Part shown: positions 24,164 through 33,640 of the stretch, piece by piece
How positions within the stretch are numbered: the stretch's first letter is position 1
Layout of the letters: every line of letters starts with the position of its first letter
NCBI RefSeq assembly: GCF_049671645.1
Contig: NZ_JBATVG010000016.1
Coordinates: 48,355-112,354 of the forward strand
Direction: 5' to 3'
DNA from: Castellaniella sp049671645
GTDB taxonomy: Bacteria; Pseudomonadota; Gammaproteobacteria; Burkholderiales; Burkholderiaceae_B
DNA: 64,000 nucleotides
Notes under the pieces: model-generated
Databases searched by the model: none
What the model saw: the letters and a program-made list of their open reading frames with translations, nothing else
What the model was told of the DNA's origin: nothing
Translations under genes and position numbers: made by a program

Positions 24164-25003
24164 ATGTTGACACCGCATCTCCTGTCGGCCGACTCTCTGG
24201 ACGCCGCCGTCACGGCCGCCCACGCAGCGGCAGCCATTTTACAAACCCACGCCCTGCACCGCAGCGAGCTGGTCATCGACACCAAGCAACGCAACGACCT
24301 GGTTTCCCAGGCCGACCGCGAGGCCGAACAGGCCATCATCGCCATCCTGCGGGAACGCACGCCGGACATCGGCATCATCGCCGAAGAATCGGGCGGGCAG
24401 CCGGGCAGCCAGGCCACCTGGTGCATCGACCCCCTGGACGGAACGACCAATTTCCTCAGCGGCATCCCGCATTATGCGGTGTCCATCGCCCTGATCGGAC
24501 ATGCCGGCTGCAAACCCGACGGCCAGACGCCTCTGCCCCAGGACACGCCCCTGATCGGCGTCGTCTACGACCCCAACCGCCAGGAACTGTTCTCCGCCCT
24601 GCACGGCATCGGGGCTTGGCTCAACGGCCGACGCATCCAGTGCTCGCATACAGAATCCCTGGACCAGTCCGTGCTGGCCACCGGCTTCCCCTTCCGGGAT
24701 TTTTCCTTCGAACCGCAATACATGCCAGGCTTCCTGGACGCCATGCACCAGACCCGCGGCGTGCGTCGGCTGGGGGCGGCCTCCCTGGACCTGGCCTGGA
24801 CGGCGTGCGGGCGTTACGATGGCTATTGGGAAATGGGCCTGGCCCCCTGGGACGTCGCAGCGGGCACGGTCCTGGTCCGGGCCGCCGGCGGCGTCTGCGA
24901 AGACCTGCGCCGCCAGGACCCCTGGCCCCAGGGCGGCTATGTCATTGCCGCCAACCCGCACATCGCCCTGGCCCTGGATGCACTCATCACCCGACATCTA
25001 TGA
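24164..25003 (+). CDS. Inositol monophosphatase family protein
   Basis: This is a 279-residue Mg-dependent phosphatase of the IMPase/SuhB family. The metal site is intact: AEESGG, then the signature CIDPLDGTTNFLSGIPHY, and the C-terminal APWDVAAGTVLVRAAGG. The start at 24164 has AGGAA ten bases upstream and matches the normal N-terminus; longer frames begin inside the promoter. Substrates in bacteria range from inositol phosphate to fructose-1,6-bisphosphate or phosphoadenosine phosphate, and SuhB also acts in rRNA antitermination, so the role is open. Its stop overlaps the next gene by four bases. Confidence 0.9.
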   Translation: MLTPHLLSADSLDAAVTAAHAAAAILQTHALHRSELVIDTKQRNDLVSQADREAEQAIIAILRERTPDIGIIAEESGGQPGSQATWCIDPLDGTTNFLSGIPHYAVSIALIGHAGCKPDGQTPLPQDTPLIGVVYDPNRQELFSALHGIGAWLNGRRIQCSHTESLDQSVLATGFPFRDFSFEPQYMPGFLDAMHQTRGVRRLGAASLDLAWTACGRYDGYWEMGLAPWDVAAGTVLVRAAGGVCEDLRRQDPWPQGGYVIAANPHIALALDALITRHL

Positions 25004-26199
25004 AACAAGCGATCCTCGACACTCTGGGCGACTGGCTGCCCGACATGACCGACATCCGGCGGTCCATCCACGCCTGGCCCGAACTGGCCTTCCAGGAAGT
25101 CCGCACCGCCGATACTGTGGCCCGCCTGCTGGAATCATGGGGCATCGAAACCCACCGGGGCCTGGGGGAAACCGGGGTCGTGGGCCGCATCGCGGGCGCC
25201 CAGGCGGGCCGATCCATCGGCCTGCGGGCCGACATGGATGCGCTGCCCATGCCCGAGGCCAATACCTTCCCCCATGCCAGCCGCAACCCAGGCGTCATGC
25301 ACGCGTGCGGCCATGACGGCCACACGACCATGCTGCTGGCCGCCGCCCGCTATCTGGCGCAACACCGCGATTTCCCGGGCACTGTGCAGGTGATCTTCCA
25401 GCCCGCCGAAGAAGGCGGGGGCGGCGCCCGGCACATGATCGAGGACGGCCTGTTCGATCAATTCCCCATGGACGCCGTCTTCGGCATGCACAACTGGCCG
25501 GGGCTGCCGGTCGGCACCTTCGGCCTGACCGAAGGTCCCATCATGGCATCCAGCAACCGCTTCCAGATCACGCTGCAAGGGCGCGGCGCCCACGGCGCCA
25601 TGCCGCACCTGGGGGTCGACCCGGTCGTGGCCGCCGCCCAACTGACGCTGGCATTCCAGACCATCCTGACCCGCGACCAGGATCCGCTGGACGCCGGCGT
25701 CATCAGCGTGACCCAGATCCACGCCGGATCGGCCGATAACGTCATCCCCGACCAGGCGGTGCTGCGCGGCACGGTGCGCACCCTGTCCACCCCGGTGCTG
25801 GACCTGATCGAATCGCGCATGCGCGACATGACGCAGCACCTGGCCGCGGCCCTGCGCTGCACGGCCGAGTTCCAGTTCAGCCGCGAATACCCGGCCACCA
25901 TCAACCACCCGGCGGAAACAGCCCTCAGCACCCAGGTGCTGAACGACCTGGTGGGCGCGGACCAGGTGCGCACGGCAGTGCGCCCGTCCATGGGCGCCGA
26001 GGATTTCGCCTTCATGCTGCAGGCCCGCCCGGGGTGCTACATCTGGATCGGGAACGGCGACGGCGATCACCGCAGCGCCGGCCACGGGCTGGGCCCCTGC
26101 ACGCTGCACAACGGCAGCTACGACTTCAACGACGACCTGATCCCGCTGGGCGCCGCCTACTGGATCCTGCTGGCGCAGCGCTATTTGTCCGCCTCATAA
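25000..26199 (+). CDS. M20 family amidohydrolase (hippurate hydrolase type)
   Basis: This is a 399-residue zinc/manganese amidohydrolase of the M20D group that removes acyl groups from N-acyl amino acids. Metal-site motifs are MHACGHDGHTTMLL, QPAEEGGGGARHMIEDG, and the C-terminal LHNGSYDFND; a dimerisation (lid) domain lies around 185-295 (GRGAHGAMPHLGVDPV). The ATG overlaps the phosphatase stop (ATGA), so both are co-transcribed. The true substrate cannot be read from sequence; hippurate is a family label. Confidence 0.92.
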   Translation: MKQAILDTLGDWLPDMTDIRRSIHAWPELAFQEVRTADTVARLLESWGIETHRGLGETGVVGRIAGAQAGRSIGLRADMDALPMPEANTFPHASRNPGVMHACGHDGHTTMLLAAARYLAQHRDFPGTVQVIFQPAEEGGGGARHMIEDGLFDQFPMDAVFGMHNWPGLPVGTFGLTEGPIMASSNRFQITLQGRGAHGAMPHLGVDPVVAAAQLTLAFQTILTRDQDPLDAGVISVTQIHAGSADNVIPDQAVLRGTVRTLSTPVLDLIESRMRDMTQHLAAALRCTAEFQFSREYPATINHPAETALSTQVLNDLVGADQVRTAVRPSMGAEDFAFMLQARPGCYIWIGNGDGDHRSAGHGLGPCTLHNGSYDFNDDLIPLGAAYWILLAQRYLSAS

Positions 26200-26332
26200 G
26201 CCGCGTGGCCCGCGGCGGACCCGCCCGCCGATGCCCGGGGAAGCCCGGACATCGAACCTTGCCAGGCGCTTGCCGTAAAATACGCCCGGAGCCAGGGCCG
26301 CCCGCCCGCGCCACCCATCCGCCGAGGACGCC

Positions 26333-26725
26333 ATGTCAACCACCCTGCCCCCGCACAACTATCCTGCCGTGCTGCGCGTCATGCCCATGCCGGCCGATGC
26401 CAACATCCACGGCGACGTCTTCGGCGGCTGGATCATGTCCCAGGTCGACATTGCCGGCTCCATCCCGGCGACCCGCCGCGCCGCGGGGCGCGTGGCCACC
26501 GTGGCCGTGAACGCCTTCACCTTCAAACAGCCCGTCTTCGTCGGCGATCTGCTCAGCTTCTACGCCACCATCACCCATACGGGCCGCACGTCGGTCACCG
26601 TGTCGGTCGAGGTCTACGCCGAGCGCCAGCGGCTGGAAGCCGAGGTCGTCAAAGTCACCGAGGCCACCCTGACCTACGTGGCCACCGACGAACACCGCCA
26701 CAGCCGCCCCCTGCCGCCGATCTGA
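26333..26725 (+). CDS. YciA-type acyl-CoA thioesterase
   Basis: This is a 130-residue single hotdog-fold thioesterase of the YciA/acyl-CoA hydrolase group. Typical motifs are MPADANIHGDVFGGWIMSQ with the catalytic Asp in the GDVFGG turn, NAFTFKQPVFVGDLLSFYA, and TLTYVATDEHRHSRPLP near the end. Such enzymes release free CoA from short to long acyl-CoAs in the cytoplasm. A GAGGA ribosome site precedes the ATG. The mgtE gene follows after seven bases. Confidence 0.9.
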   Translation: MSTTLPPHNYPAVLRVMPMPADANIHGDVFGGWIMSQVDIAGSIPATRRAAGRVATVAVNAFTFKQPVFVGDLLSFYATITHTGRTSVTVSVEVYAERQRLEAEVVKVTEATLTYVATDEHRHSRPLPPI

Positions 26726-26732
26726 GGACGCC

Positions 26733-28217
26733 ATGGCCGATCAGCCGGTGCTCGAAACCCCCACATCCGTCGTGATCCCCCGCCGCCTGGATCCGGAAGA
26801 TGCGCAGTTGGCCTTGCAGGAACTGCAATCCATCCTGAAGCGCCAGGAAGTGGTGGATTCGCTCGCCCAGCGCCAGCACGACACCGAGGACGAAGACGGC
26901 TCCAACCTGCTGGAGGGCATGCTGCAGCGGCAGCACGAGGACGAGATCCGGCAGATCATCAACGTCCTGCACCCGGCCGACATCGCCTTCATCCTGGAGT
27001 CCCTCCCGGTCACGCAGCGCCAGGTCGTCTGGCAACTGGTCAGCCAGGAATACGACGCCGACGTGCTGCTGGAAGTCGAAGACTGGGTCCGCGAGTCGCT
27101 GATCGAGTCCATGGACCACGAGGACCTGATCGCGGCCACCGGCAACATGGACGCCGACGAGATCGCGGACCTGGCGCCCGACCTGCCCGCCGATGTCATC
27201 GCCGAGGTCCAGAAAGGCCTGACCGACGCGGAGCGCGCCCAGCTGATCGCAGCCATGGGCTACCCGGAAGACACCGTCGGCGCCATCATGGACTTCGACA
27301 TGGTGCGGGTGCGCGAGGACATCACGCTGGAAGTCGTGCTGCGCTACCTGCGCCGCCTGCACGAGCTGCCCGACCACACCGACCAGATCTTCGTCGTGGA
27401 CCGCGCCGACCAATTGCGCGGCACCCTGTCGTTGTCGCGCCTGCTGCTCAGCGAACCCGACACTCTGGTCAATGCCGTCATGGAACCCGACGTGCTCAGC
27501 CTGAATCCCATGGATTCGGACGCCGACGCCGCCAGCGCCTTCGAACGCTACGACCTGGTATCCGCCCCCGTGGTGGACGAGCAGGGCCGCCTGATCGGCC
27601 GCGTCACCATCGACGAAGTGGTGGACGTGCTGCAGGAAGACTCCCAGGAACAGGAACTGTCCCGCGCCGGCCTGCAGGAAGAAGACATCTTCGCCCCCGT
27701 CCTGTCGGCGCTGCGCAACCGCGCGCCCTGGCTGCTGGTCAACCTGTGCACGGCATCGATCGCATCGCTGGTCGCCTCGCGCTTCGAGGACACGGTCAGC
27801 CACATCGTGATCCTGGCCTTCCTGATGTCCATCGTCGCCGGGATCGGCGGCAATTCGGGCAACCAGACGATGACCATGATCATCCGCGCCATGGCCACGG
27901 GCCGCGTGACAGGCGCCAATATCTGGCAACTGGTGAAGCGCGAACTGCAGGTGACCTTCATGGTGGGCACCTGCGGCAGCCTGGTCGCCGCGACATTCGC
28001 CTGGATGATTTCGGATTCCTACGCGATCGCCGCCGTGATGATGGCCGCGATGGTGGGCAATATGCTGATCGGCGCCACCCTGGGCGTGCTGATCCCGCTG
28101 CTGCGCGACCGCTTCGGCAAGGACCCCGCCATGGGGTCATCGGTGCTGCTGACCTTCGCCACGGATTCGCTGGGTTTTTTCCTGTTTCTGGGGCTGGCGA
28201 CCCTGTTCCTGCTGTAA
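26733..28217 (+). CDS. mgtE: Magnesium transporter MgtE
   Basis: This is a 494-residue Mg2+ channel. The cytoplasmic N-domain (about 30-165, with LLEGMLQRQHEDEI and LHPADIAFILESL) and two CBS domains (about 170-300) form the Mg2+ sensor. The C-terminal 190 residues contain five membrane helices with the conserved pore segment AGIGGNSGNQTMTMIIRAMA. In known MgtE proteins, high cytosolic Mg2+ closes the pore through the CBS domains. It is probably co-transcribed with the thioesterase gene. No terminator is seen after it. Confidence 0.94.
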   Translation: MADQPVLETPTSVVIPRRLDPEDAQLALQELQSILKRQEVVDSLAQRQHDTEDEDGSNLLEGMLQRQHEDEIRQIINVLHPADIAFILESLPVTQRQVVWQLVSQEYDADVLLEVEDWVRESLIESMDHEDLIAATGNMDADEIADLAPDLPADVIAEVQKGLTDAERAQLIAAMGYPEDTVGAIMDFDMVRVREDITLEVVLRYLRRLHELPDHTDQIFVVDRADQLRGTLSLSRLLLSEPDTLVNAVMEPDVLSLNPMDSDADAASAFERYDLVSAPVVDEQGRLIGRVTIDEVVDVLQEDSQEQELSRAGLQEEDIFAPVLSALRNRAPWLLVNLCTASIASLVASRFEDTVSHIVILAFLMSIVAGIGGNSGNQTMTMIIRAMATGRVTGANIWQLVKRELQVTFMVGTCGSLVAATFAWMISDSYAIAAVMMAAMVGNMLIGATLGVLIPLLRDRFGKDPAMGSSVLLTFATDSLGFFLFLGLATLFLL

Positions 28218-28456
28218 TTTTTCTTGTGCAGCAACTCGGTCAGGCCACCACGGCGACGCTGGCTCCCCCAGGCAAGCCGAGGAGCCGCCTCCAATAACAC
28301 ACCACAAGCCCCGCCCCAGGACACCGCCGAGATCCAGCGCAAGAACCCCGTCAAGCCCCTACCGAAGACACCCACAGGGACACCCCGAGCCCGACTGCCC
28401 CCCGATAGGAAACGCCGGGAGCCCCTGGCAAAACCCCACCCACGCCACACCACTCA

Positions 28457-30625
28457 TCACGCAGTAGCGCTCGTGAGCGACGACAAGTGCGCCTCGTAGC
28501 GTTCGAGTATGTCGTCGATCACCTGCTGCTTGGTCAGGCCCATCAGGTCATAGCCGCCCGACCCGGTCGGGGTCAACACTTCCAACCGATAGTAGACGTC
28601 GGTCTCGCGCGACATCCGGCCACTGAACATCGGCACCCGCGCCTCGACGACGGCGACGTGGTATTGAAAGGCGCTGAAGGCATCCATCGACACCCGCAGC
28701 AGCGGCTCCTCGACGCCACCGGCGTTGGTCACCACGCTGCGTTCGACCTCATAGCCCTGGTTGCGGAACTCGGCGGCGACCTCGTCCAGGGCCGGCCGCA
28801 CCGTGCGCCCTAGAAACTGGGCGACCTGGCGCAAGGAAGGGAACATGAGCATCTGCTCAAGCCGTTGCTTCCACGATCGCTCCGGCACCAGACCGCCGAT
28901 CGGGGCGACAGTCCGCCTGCGCAACACCTGCCCCTCGCGCTCCGCCCGCTCCATCCGCAACGCTTTGTAGAAGGATGCCATGACCAGGTAGGCGATTATC
29001 GTCACCGGCAGCGCGAAGATAAGAGTGGCGTACTCCATCGTCGTCACGCCCCCCGCGAGCAGCATCGCCACGGTGAGCACCGCGGTGAGCACGGCCCAGA
29101 AGATGCGCAGCCATTTCGGCCCGTCGTGCGACGGATCCGGGATCGAGGCCGAAAAATTCGCCGTCACCATCGCGCCCGAGTTGGCGCTCGTGAGATAGAA
29201 CAGCAACCCGGAAAACGTCGCCAACCCGATCAGGAACATCGCCCCCGGGAACATTTCCAGCAACGCGTACCAGCCTCGCTCCGGACTCCGGACCGCGAGT
29301 TCGGCGAAGGCGGTGTTGCCCTGCAAGACCTGGAACAGCGCCGAATTCCCGAAGAGTGAAACAATGATGAAATCGCACAGCACGGGGGCGGTGATCGCCG
29401 CGATGACGAACTCGCGCAGCGTGCGACCGCGCGAGATGCGGGCGAGAAAGACGCCGACGAATGGTCCCCACGCGAGCCAGAATGCCCAGAAGAACAGTGT
29501 CCACCCAGCCATCCACTGGGAGCCGCCAGGCTCGTAGGCGAAGGTCTGCAACGTGCGCGCGGGGAACGTGACAATGAACTGGCCGATGTTCTCGACCAGG
29601 GCGTTCAAGAGGAAAGCCGTCTGCCCGGTGAGGAGAATGTAGATCATCATCGCCACGGCGCTCCAGAGGTTCAATTCGGAGATCCAACGGATGCCGCGGT
29701 CGACACCGGACGTGGTGGCCAGGACAGTCAGGACCACCGCGCCGATGACCAGCGCGATCTGCAGCGCCAGGCCCTGTTCCAGGCCGAAGAGCAACGAAAA
29801 CCCCACACTCAGCAGGACGACGCCGATGCCCATCGACGTGGCGACGCCGAACACGGTGCCGACCAGGGCGACGAGGCTGATGCCGTCGCCCAACAGGCCA
29901 CGCGTGCGCTTGCCGAGCAGCGGATAGAGCGCCGCGCGAATCGACAGAGGCATGCTCCACCGGTAGGCGAAATATCCCATCGCCATGCCGAGCAGCGCAT
30001 ACATCGACCAGCCCGCGATGCCATAGTGGAACATGGTCCAGACGACCGCATTCTGCAGGGCGGCGGCCGTGCCGCCCTCGCCGGAGGGCGGATGCAGGTA
30101 CTGCACGACCGGGCCGGTAACGGAGAAGAACAGCAGGTCGATCCCGACACCGGCGGCAAACAGCATCGCGACCCAAGTCCCCAGCCCGTACTGCGGTCGA
30201 GAGTCATCGGGGCCGAGCCGCACACTGCCCTCCTTGGAAAGCGCGACCCAAAGCACGAAGCCGATCACGAGCGTCATGGTAAGCACGTAATACCAGCCGA
30301 GGTTTATCGCGATCCAGTCGACGGCGGCTTTCATCTCGATGCGAGCATCGTCGGGAACGAGGATGGCCCATATCGAGAACGCCAGGATCACCACCGACGA
30401 GAGCAGCAAGACCCGCCAGTTGACATGCGCCACCGGGAGTTCAAGGATTTCCTGAGGCCCCCTGCTGAGATCGCTGCGCGAAACCGGCCCGTCATCTTCG
30501 GCCAAACGCTCGGGGCGGCGCTGCGTGCCGCCGAATCGGCTGCGCTCGAGCTGCGGATTCGGCCTGGGCGCCAACGTGTCCGGATGGGCTCGCGAGCGTG
30601 CCTCGTCAGGTGGATCTAGCGGCAT
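28457..30625 (-). CDS. BCCT-family transporter (choline/betaine type)
   Basis: This is a 722-residue secondary transporter with 12 hydrophobic helices (about 75-560) and the BCCT signature WLAWGPFVGVFLARISRGRT. It has a long hydrophilic N-terminus (about 70 residues, Arg-rich) and a C-terminal cytoplasmic domain of about 150 residues, as in BetT-like choline transporters, where this tail responds to osmotic stress. AGGAGT precedes the ATG at 30625. Leu CTC and Ser TCG codons seem more frequent than in the neighbours, and the gene stands alone between mgtE and secA, so acquisition by transfer is possible. Substrate not determined. Confidence 0.88.
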   Translation of the reverse strand: MPLDPPDEARSRAHPDTLAPRPNPQLERSRFGGTQRRPERLAEDDGPVSRSDLSRGPQEILELPVAHVNWRVLLLSSVVILAFSIWAILVPDDARIEMKAAVDWIAINLGWYYVLTMTLVIGFVLWVALSKEGSVRLGPDDSRPQYGLGTWVAMLFAAGVGIDLLFFSVTGPVVQYLHPPSGEGGTAAALQNAVVWTMFHYGIAGWSMYALLGMAMGYFAYRWSMPLSIRAALYPLLGKRTRGLLGDGISLVALVGTVFGVATSMGIGVVLLSVGFSLLFGLEQGLALQIALVIGAVVLTVLATTSGVDRGIRWISELNLWSAVAMMIYILLTGQTAFLLNALVENIGQFIVTFPARTLQTFAYEPGGSQWMAGWTLFFWAFWLAWGPFVGVFLARISRGRTLREFVIAAITAPVLCDFIIVSLFGNSALFQVLQGNTAFAELAVRSPERGWYALLEMFPGAMFLIGLATFSGLLFYLTSANSGAMVTANFSASIPDPSHDGPKWLRIFWAVLTAVLTVAMLLAGGVTTMEYATLIFALPVTIIAYLVMASFYKALRMERAEREGQVLRRRTVAPIGGLVPERSWKQRLEQMLMFPSLRQVAQFLGRTVRPALDEVAAEFRNQGYEVERSVVTNAGGVEEPLLRVSMDAFSAFQYHVAVVEARVPMFSGRMSRETDVYYRLEVLTPTGSGGYDLMGLTKQQVIDDILERYEAHLSSLTSATA

Positions 30626-30756
30626 AGCTTGACTCCTGCGTCGGGATGCATCCTGTGCAGTCTAGCGGCAAGGAGAGACCAGCGCCAATAGGTCAGGCGA
30701 CCGCGCCCCCTTCGTCAGGCGGTGCCCTGGGGCGGTGCCGAGCTCTAACGCAAGAA

Positions 30757-30784
30757 AAAGGCCGGGATCCAATCCCGGCCTTTT
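30757..30784 (-). terminator. Intrinsic terminator of secA
   Basis: Perfect 13-base arms (aaaaggccgggat / atcccggcctttt) with a 2-base gap lie 6 bases past the secA stop and end in a T-run on the minus strand. The symmetric A/T flanks could also stop transcription from the other side. Confidence 0.9.
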
Positions 30785-30790
30785 GAAGCA

Positions 30791-33538
30791 CTACGCCAAT
30801 TTACCGTGGCAGTGCTTGTACTTCTTCCCGCTGCCGCATGGACAAGGATCATTGCGCCCCACCCGGGGCACCGCCCCCGCAGGCATGCTGTCGGAAGCAC
30901 CGGGAGCCTGATCCAGCCCCGGGTCATCCCCGCGCAACGCCGCGTCGTAATCCGCATGGTGATAGCGCACGTTTTCCAGCGCCGGAGAGGCAGGTTCCTC
31001 GACCTCCACCTGCTCCGCCGACTGGATCCGCACCGTCATCAGCACGCGGATCGTCTCATTGCGGATCCGGTCCAGCATATCCGAAAACAGCGTGAAAGCC
31101 TCGCGCTTGTAGGCCTGCTTCGGGTCCACCTGGGCATAGCCGCGCAGATGAATCCCCTGCCGCAAGTGATCCAGCGACGCCAGGTGCGACCGCCAGTTGC
31201 TGTCCAGCGCCTGCAGCAACACAGAGCGCTCGAACGGCCCCCAGCCCTCGGCCCCCACCAGGGCGACCTTTTCATCGTACAGACGCTTGGACTCGGCCAG
31301 AACGCGTTCCAGCAGATCATCGTCCGTCAGGTTGGGTTCCTTCTCCAGCATGTCGGCCAGCGGCATCGGCATCGCCCAGTCCGACTCCAGCGTCGTCTGC
31401 AGACCCGGGATATCCCACTGCTCTTCCATCGTTTCCTCTGGAACGTAGCGGCGGAAGACGGCCGTGATTTCCGCATCGCGCAGATTGGCGATCGTCTCGG
31501 CCACCGAGGCCGATTCCAGCACCTCGTTGCGCTGGCCGTACAGCACCTTGCGCTGATCGTTGGCTACGTCATCGTATTCCAGCAATTGCTTGCGGATGTC
31601 GAAGTTGCGGCCCTCGACCTTGCGCTGAGCGGACTCGATCGAACGCGACACCATGCGGGCCTCGATCGGTTCGCCTTCCGGCAGGCGCAGGCGGTCCATG
31701 ATGGCGCGGACCCGGTCGCCCGCGAAAATGCGCATCAGGGAATCGTCCAGCGACAGATAGAAACGCGACGAGCCCGGGTCCCCCTGGCGGCCGGCCCGGC
31801 CGCGCAGCTGATTGTCGATACGGCGCGATTCATGGCGTTCCGTGCCGATGATGCGCAGGCCCCCGGCCGCCTTCACGGCCTCGTTGGCCGGCGCCCATTC
31901 GGCGCGGATTGCAGCGACGCGGGCGTCCTTTTCTTCCGGACTCAGATCGGGATCGGCGCGGACCAGGTCCACCTGTTTGTCGACACTGCCGCCCAGCACG
32001 ATATCGGTCCCGCGGCCGGCCATATTGGTGGCGATCGTGATGTGGCCCGGCTTGCCGGCCTCGGCCACGATCTCGGCCTCGCGAGCGTGCTGCTTGGCGT
32101 TCAGCACATCGTGCGGTAGACCGTCCTTTTTCAGGGCATTGGACAGCAGTTCGGAGTTTTCGATGCTGGTGGTGCCCACCAGCACCGGCTGGCCGCGCTT
32201 GTGGCAATCGACAATGTCCGCCAGGATCGCCTGGTATTTTTCCGCATCCGTCTTGAAGACCTGGTCGTTCTGGTCTTTGCGGGCCATCGGCCGGTTGGTC
32301 GGGATGATGACCGTTTCCAGGCCGTAGATCTCCTGGAACTCATAGGCCTCGGTGTCGGCCGTCCCCGTCATGCCCGCCAGCTTGTCGTACATGCGGAAAT
32401 AATTCTGGAACGTGATCGAGGCCAGCGTCTGGTTTTCGTTCTGGATGCGCACGCCTTCCTTGGCCTCGACCGCCTGATGCAGACCGTCGGACCAGCGGCG
32501 CCCGGCCATCAGGCGGCCGGTGAATTCGTCCACGATCACAACCTCGCCGTCCTGCACCACGTACTGCTGATCGCGGTGGAACAGATTGTGCGCCCGCAGC
32601 GCCACCAACAGGTGATGCATCAGGGAAATATGGCGCGGGTCGTACAGGGATTCGCCTTCCGGCAGAATGCCCTGCTGGGACATGATCTGCTCGGCCTTGA
32701 TCTGCCCGGCCTCGGACAAGTGAACCTGCTGGGCCTTTTCGTCGACCCAGAAATCGCCTTCCGGTTCGGGTTCGTGCGGCTTGGGCTCTTCCGTCATGCG
32801 CGTCAGCAGCGGCGGCACCGCGTTCATGCGCACGTAGAGTTCGGTATTGTCTTCCGCCTGGCCGGAAATGATCAAAGGCGTGCGGGCCTCGTCGATCAGG
32901 ATGGAGTCGACCTCGTCCACAATGGCATAGGACAGGCTGCGCTGGCGGCGGTCTTCCGGACGGAATTCCATATTGTCGCGCAGGTAGTCGAAGCCGTATT
33001 CGTTGTTCGTGCCGTAAGTAATGTCGGCCTGGTAGGCGGCGCGCTTTTCCTCGTTTTCCTGCTGCGGCACGACAACCCCCGTCGTCATGCCCAGGAAACC
33101 GTACAGGCGCCCCATCCACTCGGCATCGCGCCGGGCCAGGTAATCGTTGACCGTCACCACGTGCACGCCGCGTCCCGGCAACGCATTCAGGTACACCGCC
33201 AGGGTGGCCATCAGGGTCTTGCCTTCGCCAGTGCGCATTTCAGCGATCTTGCCGTTATGCAGCGCGATGGCGCCCAGCATCTGCACGTCGAAGTGGCGCA
33301 TGCCGAAGACCCGCTTGCTGGACTCGCGCACGACGGCAAAGGCCTCCGGCAGCAGGGAATTCAAGGACTTCCCATCGGCAATGCGTTGACGGAATTCGGC
33401 GGTCTTGGCCTTCAATTCGTCGTCGGACAGCGCCTGAACGGAGGGCTCGAGCGCATTGATCTGTACGACCTGCTTGCGGTACTGCTTCAGCAGCCGGTCA
33501 TTACGGCTGCCAATGATTTTTTTGAGCAGAGAAACCAT
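30791..33538 (-). CDS. secA: Preprotein translocase ATPase SecA
   Basis: This is the motor that pushes unfolded preproteins through SecYEG, 915 residues. Walker A MRTGEGKT is at 101-108, Walker B-like AIVDEVDSILIDEA about 208-221, second nucleotide-domain motif ATNMAGRGTDIVLGG, and the C-terminal zinc and SecB-binding tail CPCGSGKKYKHCHGK. I chose the start at 33538 (MVSLLKKIIGS), which matches the family; the frame upstream reaches 33610 but shows no homology. No secM-like gene precedes it. It is the last gene of the envelope block and is followed by a strong terminator. Confidence 0.96.
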   Translation of the reverse strand: MVSLLKKIIGSRNDRLLKQYRKQVVQINALEPSVQALSDDELKAKTAEFRQRIADGKSLNSLLPEAFAVVRESSKRVFGMRHFDVQMLGAIALHNGKIAEMRTGEGKTLMATLAVYLNALPGRGVHVVTVNDYLARRDAEWMGRLYGFLGMTTGVVVPQQENEEKRAAYQADITYGTNNEYGFDYLRDNMEFRPEDRRQRSLSYAIVDEVDSILIDEARTPLIISGQAEDNTELYVRMNAVPPLLTRMTEEPKPHEPEPEGDFWVDEKAQQVHLSEAGQIKAEQIMSQQGILPEGESLYDPRHISLMHHLLVALRAHNLFHRDQQYVVQDGEVVIVDEFTGRLMAGRRWSDGLHQAVEAKEGVRIQNENQTLASITFQNYFRMYDKLAGMTGTADTEAYEFQEIYGLETVIIPTNRPMARKDQNDQVFKTDAEKYQAILADIVDCHKRGQPVLVGTTSIENSELLSNALKKDGLPHDVLNAKQHAREAEIVAEAGKPGHITIATNMAGRGTDIVLGGSVDKQVDLVRADPDLSPEEKDARVAAIRAEWAPANEAVKAAGGLRIIGTERHESRRIDNQLRGRAGRQGDPGSSRFYLSLDDSLMRIFAGDRVRAIMDRLRLPEGEPIEARMVSRSIESAQRKVEGRNFDIRKQLLEYDDVANDQRKVLYGQRNEVLESASVAETIANLRDAEITAVFRRYVPEETMEEQWDIPGLQTTLESDWAMPMPLADMLEKEPNLTDDDLLERVLAESKRLYDEKVALVGAEGWGPFERSVLLQALDSNWRSHLASLDHLRQGIHLRGYAQVDPKQAYKREAFTLFSDMLDRIRNETIRVLMTVRIQSAEQVEVEEPASPALENVRYHHADYDAALRGDDPGLDQAPGASDSMPAGAVPRVGRNDPCPCGSGKKYKHCHGKLA

Positions 33539-33603
33539 AGTATGTCGTCGCTGCGGGCCGGTCCTGCATCGGGCAGGGCCGGCAACCGGAAGATTGTCAG
33601 GCA

Positions 33604-33623
33604 CGGTCACTGAACAGTGACCG
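33604..33623. repeat. Perfect palindrome upstream of secA
   Basis: The 8-base arms cggtcact / agtgaccg with a gaac loop lie between the M23 peptidase stop (33641) and the secA start (33538). It could be a hairpin in the secA leader, a weak terminator of the upstream gene, or an operator; nothing decides between these. Confidence 0.5.
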
Positions 33624-33640
33624 CAGGTAAACGATGCAGT

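Noticed and set aside
28218..28456. Possible small gene between mgtE and the BCCT transporter gene
   Set aside because: Only Pro/Arg-rich frames without ribosome sites; no clear terminator or promoter was found either.
33539..33610. Longer SecA start at 33610
   Set aside because: The 24 added residues are unlike any SecA and span the palindrome; the start at 33538 gives the family N-terminus.
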